A stretch of DNA of 64,000 nucleotides from JAGPUQ01 sp049325095 (lineage in GTDB: Bacteria; Pseudomonadota; Gammaproteobacteria; Pseudomonadales; Porticoccaceae), in contig JBMOPO010000036.1 of assembly GCA_049325095.1 (NCBI GenBank), positions 1 through 64,000 on the forward strand. Direction: 5' to 3'. The notes beneath the pieces are model-generated. The model ran no database searches and was not told where the DNA came from. It saw only the letters and a program-made list of their open reading frames with translations. Shown in pieces: positions 60,693 to 64,000 of this stretch; the first letter of the stretch is position 1, and each line of letters opens with the position of its first letter. Position numbers and translations under genes: made by a program.

Positions 60693-61942
60693 ACCAGGCG
60701 TCCCTCGGGGTCGGGTCCATGCGCCGGCGCCTCCGCCTCGGCCATGGCCAGGGCGATCTGCTCGATCAGCAGGCGGGCGAGCTGCCCCTTGGGCAGGCGC
60801 GGCGGGCGAAGCGTACCGCGCGGCGAGACCAGCAGCACCTGATTCTCGTCGCTGCCAAACCCGATGCCGGCGACGGAAACATCGTTGGCGATCACCAGGT
60901 CCAGCCGCTTGCGCACCAGCTTGGCGCGGGCATTCTCGAGCAGATGCTCGGTCTCTGCTGCGAATCCGACCACAAAAGGGCGCTTGTCGAGGCCGGCCAC
61001 GGCGGCGACGATGTCGGGGTTGGGTTCCAGCTCGAGGGTCAGGGGGTCGGCAGATTTCTTGATCTTCTGGGCTGCCACTGCCCGCGGCCGATAATCGGCC
61101 ACCGCCGCCGCCGCGATGAACAGGTCCGCTTCCACGGTCGCGTGCAGGCAGGCGTCCAACATGTCGCGCGCGCTGACGACATCGATGCGGTGCACGCGCT
61201 CCGGGCAGGCCAGCGCCACCGGGCCGCTGACCAGCACCGTGTGTGCGCCGGCCTCGGCGGCCGCTTCGGCCAGGGCATAGCCCATCTTCCCGGAACTGTA
61301 GTTGGACAGATAGCGGACGGGATCGATGGCCTCGCGGGTGGGGCCGGCAGTGATCACCACCTTGCGTCCGGCGAGCGCGCCGGTGGCGAACAGCTCCGCC
61401 AGCCGCGCCACCAGCGCTTCGGGCTCCTCCATGCGGCCGGGGCCGACGTCACCGCAGGCCTGAGGGCCCGAGCCGGGGCCGAATACCTGTACGCCTTGCT
61501 CGCGCAGCCGCCGGAGGTTCTCCGCGGTGACCGGTTTGGACCACATGGCCTGATTCATCGCCGGCGCCACCGCCACCGGGCCGCGGCTGGCCAGGCACAC
61601 CGCGGTCAGGAGGTCGGGGGCCTCGCCGTGCACCAGGCGGGCGAGGAAATCCGCGCTCGCCGGCGCGACCAGGATGGCATCCGCCCAGCGCGCCAGCTCA
61701 ATGTGGCCCATCGCGGCCTCGGCGGCGGGATCCAGGAGATCGCGGTGGACCGGATGCCCGGACAGCGCCTGGAAGGTGAGCGGAGTGACGAACTCGGCAC
61801 CCGCCGCGGTCATCACCACCCGCACCTCCGCCCCTGCCCGTTGCAGGAGGCGCAGCAACTGGGCGCTCTTGTAGGCGGCGATGCCGCCGGTGACGCCCAG
61901 CACCAGGCGCTTGTTGGCGAGGCTCGCAACCCTTCCTTCCAT
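60689..61942 (-). CDS. coaBC: bifunctional phosphopantothenoylcysteine decarboxylase/synthetase
   Basis: Two steps of CoA synthesis: adds cysteine to 4-phosphopantothenate (CoaB) and decarboxylates the product (CoaC). The CoaC part (1-185) is a flavoprotein with GVTGGIAAYKSAQLLR, catalytic His80 in MGHIELARW, Asn130 in PAMNQAMW and Cys163 in QACGDVGPGRM. The CoaB part (190-400) has VITAGPTREAIDPVRYLSNYSSGKMG and the lysine region VAAQKIKK. The 417-residue length is normal. It diverges from radC and overlaps algC by 4 bases. Confidence 0.96.
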   Translation of the reverse strand: MEGRVASLANKRLVLGVTGGIAAYKSAQLLRLLQRAGAEVRVVMTAAGAEFVTPLTFQALSGHPVHRDLLDPAAEAAMGHIELARWADAILVAPASADFLARLVHGEAPDLLTAVCLASRGPVAVAPAMNQAMWSKPVTAENLRRLREQGVQVFGPGSGPQACGDVGPGRMEEPEALVARLAELFATGALAGRKVVITAGPTREAIDPVRYLSNYSSGKMGYALAEAAAEAGAHTVLVSGPVALACPERVHRIDVVSARDMLDACLHATVEADLFIAAAAVADYRPRAVAAQKIKKSADPLTLELEPNPDIVAAVAGLDKRPFVVGFAAETEHLLENARAKLVRKRLDLVIANDVSVAGIGFGSDENQVLLVSPRGTLRPPRLPKGQLARLLIEQIALAMAEAEAPAHGPDPEGRLV

Positions 61943-61954
61943 ACGCCGGGCCGG

Positions 61955-61960
61955 TATGAT
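61955..61960 (+). promoter_or_regulatory. possible -10 box for radC
   Basis: TATGAT (5 of 6 to consensus) lies 38 bases upstream of the radC start, in the short divergent region with coaBC. No matching -35. Confidence 0.35.
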
Positions 61961-61998
61961 GTCGGAAAATGGAAATCTTACCGGACAAGGAGGTCCAG

Positions 61999-62673
61999 AT
62001 GGCGATTCGACACTGGCCGGCCGGGGAGCGGCCGCGGGAAAAGCTGTTGGCGCGCGGGCCCCGCGCGCTGTCGGACGCCGAGTTGCTGGCCATCTTCCTG
62101 CGCACCGGTCACGCCGGCAAGAGCGCGGTGGCCCTGGCCAGGGATATCCTCGGCGAATTTGGCGGTCTGGCCGCGCTGCTGGCCGCCGACCAAGCGCGGT
62201 TCTGCGCCACCAAGGGCATCGGGCCGGCCAAGTACGTGCAACTGCAGGCCGCCCTGGAGCTCGCCCGCCGCCACCTCCAGGAAGGGTTGGAACGGGGTGA
62301 GGCGTTCACCGCGCCGGCCAGCGTCGCGCGCTATCTCCAGGCCCACCTGGGCGGACAGCGGCGGGAGGTCTTCGTGGCCCTATTTCTGGACACCCGACAT
62401 CGCCTGATCGCCACCGAGGATCTCTTCCAGGGCACCATAGACGGCGCCAGCGTGCACCCGCGCGAGGTGGTGCGCCGCGCGCTCCACCACAATGCCGCGG
62501 CGCTGATCGTGGCCCACAACCACCCCTCCGGGGTGGCCGAGCCCAGCGCCGACGACCAGCGCATCACGGCGCGGCTGCGCGAGGCGCTCGCCTTGATCGA
62601 TGTGCGGCTGCTCGACCATCTGGTGGTGGGGGCCGGCGAGGTGGTGTCGCTGGCCGAACGCGGCCTGCTGTAG
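61999..62673 (+). CDS. radC: RadC family (JAB/MPN) protein
   Basis: A 224-residue RadC protein. It has helix-hairpin-helix repeats in the N-terminal half (FCATKGIGPAKYVQLQ) and a JAMM metal site with the Glu in HPREVVRRAL and HNHPSGVAEPSADD. The original role in DNA repair is doubtful and the function remains unclear. A perfect AAGGAGG ribosome site (61987-61993) fixes the start at ATG 61999; an earlier ATG at 61969 would lie inside the leader. It diverges from coaBC. Confidence 0.95.
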   Translation: MAIRHWPAGERPREKLLARGPRALSDAELLAIFLRTGHAGKSAVALARDILGEFGGLAALLAADQARFCATKGIGPAKYVQLQAALELARRHLQEGLERGEAFTAPASVARYLQAHLGGQRREVFVALFLDTRHRLIATEDLFQGTIDGASVHPREVVRRALHHNAAALIVAHNHPSGVAEPSADDQRITARLREALALIDVRLLDHLVVGAGEVVSLAERGLL

Positions 62674-62741
62674 CGGCGCGCCGGGTAGCGAAGGTCGGGG
62701 CGAACTCCCGCTCGACGGACCGGGCCCGGGCAGGGTCGGGT

Positions 62742-62770
62742 TTGCGCTGGGGGTCGGCCTTTGGTATAAA
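62742..62770 (+). promoter_or_regulatory. rpmBG promoter
   Basis: A -35 TTGCGC (62742-62747) and a -10 TATAAA (62765-62770, 5 of 6) are separated by 17 bases, the optimal spacing. They lie 60 bases upstream of rpmB and stand out in the GC-rich surroundings, as expected of a strong ribosomal-protein promoter. Confidence 0.6.
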
Positions 62771-62829
62771 GCGCGGCTTGCTGCGGGCGGCTTGCGCTGC
62801 CGGATATGGTCAGACCGAGAGGCGATCCG

Positions 62830-63066
62830 ATGTCCAGAGTGTGTCAGGTGACCGGGAAACGACCGATGGTCGGCAACAATGTTTCCCACGCCAACAACAA
62901 AACCAAGCGCCGGTTCGCGCCGAATCTCCATACGCATCGTTTCTGGGTCGATGCGGAGCGCCGCTTCGTGAAGCTCCGCGTGTCCACCAAGGGGTTGCGG
63001 ATCATCGACCGGTTCGGCATCGAGCGCGTGCTCGCCGACCTGCGCTCGCGCGGCACCAAAATCTAG
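62830..63066 (+). CDS. rpmB: 50S ribosomal protein L28
   Basis: The 78-residue L28 protein: SRVCQVTGKRPMVGNNVSHANNKTKRRFAPNLH with the C-terminal GLRIIDRFGIERVLADLRSRGTKI. The longer frame from 62806 adds eight residues not found in the family, so ATG 62830 is used. rpmG follows 9 bases downstream; the pair forms one operon. Confidence 0.97.
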   Translation: MSRVCQVTGKRPMVGNNVSHANNKTKRRFAPNLHTHRFWVDAERRFVKLRVSTKGLRIIDRFGIERVLADLRSRGTKI

Positions 63067-63075
63067 GAGGCAGCC

Positions 63076-63243
63076 ATGGCCAAGTCCAATCGCGAACTGA
63101 TCAAGCTGGTGTCCAGCGCCGGCACCGGGCATTACTACACGACCTCCAAGAACAAGCGCACCAAGCCGGAAAAGATCGAACTCAAAAAATACGATCCGGT
63201 GGTCCGCAAGCACGTGGCGTACCGGGAAGCCAAGATCAAGTAG
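63076..63243 (+). CDS. rpmG: 50S ribosomal protein L33
   Basis: The 55-residue L33 protein, beginning MAKSNRELIKLVSSAGTGHY and ending VVRKHVAYREAKIK. It has no CxxC pairs and so is the zinc-free C-minus form, like that of E. coli. An AGGAGG site precedes ATG 63076. It is followed by a strong terminator. Confidence 0.97.
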   Translation: MAKSNRELIKLVSSAGTGHYYTTSKNKRTKPEKIELKKYDPVVRKHVAYREAKIK

Positions 63244-63266
63244 CCCGGAATTCGAGTGGATACCGC

Positions 63267-63294
63267 AAAAAGCCCGGTTGCTCCGGGCTTTTTC
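63267..63294 (+). terminator. intrinsic terminator after rpmBG
   Basis: An 11-base inverted repeat (AAAAAGCCCGG, 63267-63277, with CCGGGCTTTTT, 63283-63293) with a 5-base loop forms a strong stem ending in a T-run: a canonical Rho-independent terminator separating rpmG from mutM. Confidence 0.92.
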
Positions 63295-63343
63295 TTGTCT
63301 GGACCACGCCCGGAAAGCGCGCACCCCCAAGCACAGGACCGGC

Positions 63344-64000
63344 ATGCCTGAGCTGCCCGAAGTCGAGACCACCCTGCGCGGCATCCTGCCCCGGGTGCAG
63401 GGGCGGCGCATCCTGGCGCTGGAGCTGCGCCAGCCGGCGCTGCGCTGGCCGGTGCCGGCCGAGCTGCCGGCCAGGCTCCCCGGGCAGCGCGTGCGCGGCG
63501 GACGCCGGCGCGGCAAATACCTGCTCCTGCACCTCGACCGGGGTCACCTCCTGCTGCATCTGGGGATGTCCGGCAGCCTGCGCCTGGTGGCGCCGGGTAC
63601 GCCCGCGGGCCGCCACGACCACTTCGATCTGGCACTGGAGGACGGCGTCCGGCTCCGGTTCACCGATCCGCGCCGTTTCGGGGCACTGCTGTGGGTCGAG
63701 GGCGACCCCCTGGCGCACCCGCTGCTGCGGGAACTGGGTCCCGAGCCGCTGGAGGCGGACTTCGATGCGGATTATCTGTTTCGGCGCGCGCGGGGGCGGC
63801 GGGTCGCGATCAAGAGCTTCCTGATGGACAGCCGCATCGTGGTCGGTATCGGCAACATCTACGCCAACGAGATCCTGTATCTGGCCGGGGTGCATCCGGC
63901 GCGCGCTGCCGGCCGCATCGCCCGGCAGCGCCACCAGGCCCTGGTCGCGGCGGCCAAAGAAGTTCTGGCGGAGGCGGTGACCCTGGGCGGAACCACGCTG
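63344..64000 (+). CDS. mutM: formamidopyrimidine-DNA glycosylase (partial, cut by window end)
   Basis: Excises oxidised purines (8-oxoguanine, FaPy) with a beta,delta-lyase. The N-terminus MPELPEVETTLRG contains the catalytic Pro2 and Glu3 after Met removal; Lys58 is in RGKYLLLHL. The helix-two-turn-helix follows with SFLMDSRIVVGIGNIYANEILYLAGVHP. The reading frame runs to the right edge after 219 residues; the C-terminal zinc finger lies beyond. It stands alone behind the rpmBG terminator, as in other gammaproteobacteria. Confidence 0.95.
   Translation, partial: MPELPEVETTLRGILPRVQGRRILALELRQPALRWPVPAELPARLPGQRVRGGRRRGKYLLLHLDRGHLLLHLGMSGSLRLVAPGTPAGRHDHFDLALEDGVRLRFTDPRRFGALLWVEGDPLAHPLLRELGPEPLEADFDADYLFRRARGRRVAIKSFLMDSRIVVGIGNIYANEILYLAGVHPARAAGRIARQRHQALVAAAKEVLAEAVTLGGTTL

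Overview
The window is a high-GC (roughly 70% by eye) chromosomal segment from a gammaproteobacterium. I base this on gene order: the neighbourhoods TPR lipoprotein/hemA-prfA-prmC, gatCAB/mreBCD-maf-rng-yhdP-nit, yicC-gmk-rpoZ-spoT-ridA-recG, rph-crc-pyrE and coaBC-algC-argB/radC-rpmB-rpmG-mutM match what is known of Pseudomonas and related non-enteric gammaproteobacteria. No genus is assigned. I saw no rRNA, tRNA, CRISPR array, insertion sequence, integrase or phage gene. Coding density is very high: no gap exceeds about 275 bases, and many neighbours overlap by 1-4 bases.

Layout. 1-5656: divergent TPR lipoprotein and hemA-prfA-prmC, with a luciferase-like oxidoreductase joined to prmC. 5656-8009 (minus): amidohydrolase of the D-aminoacylase type and a PilZ protein. 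8108-16278 (plus): membrane-anchored glutamate-synthase-like flavoprotein, DoxX protein, RhlB helicase, class III CoA-transferase, aldehyde dehydrogenase, PHP phosphoesterase and a glutamine amidotransferase. 16285-23325 (minus): gatCAB, a PA4642-like protein, a FadB/FadJ-type beta-oxidation enzyme, a second glutamine amidotransferase, a nitronate monooxygenase remnant and a DUF488 protein. 23502-33636 (plus): mreBCD, maf, rng, yhdP, a nitrilase-family amidase and a BI-1 membrane protein. 33646-34542 (minus): a beta-keto acid cleavage enzyme. 34762-42246 (plus): NAD-dependent molybdenum formate dehydrogenase fdsGBA-fdhD-fdsD, then ubiD.

42295-53782 (minus): yicC, gmk, rpoZ, spoT, ridA, a DsbA-family oxidoreductase, a second luciferase-like oxidoreductase, an alpha/beta hydrolase, recG, an Ada-AlkA fusion and ogt. 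53913-56881: rph, crc (minus), pyrE and a DUF4124 secreted protein. 56793-61942 (minus): coaBC-algC-argB-slmA. 61999-end (plus): radC, rpmB-rpmG and a mutM cut by the window edge.

Taken together, core information-processing and cell-shape operons carry interspersed accessory metabolic genes (two luciferase-like flavoenzymes, CoA-transferase, aldehyde dehydrogenase, beta-oxidation enzyme, BKACE, UbiD, formate dehydrogenase), pointing to an aerobic heterotroph that can oxidise formate. The most unusual points are a helicase gene (rhlB) with a probable ATT start, recG without any ATG/GTG/TTG start, a truncated nitronate monooxygenase, loss of dut from its usual place, luciferase-like genes built into the prmC and recG transcription units, and an undescribed-looking pair of a membrane-anchored GltB-like flavoprotein and a DoxX protein.
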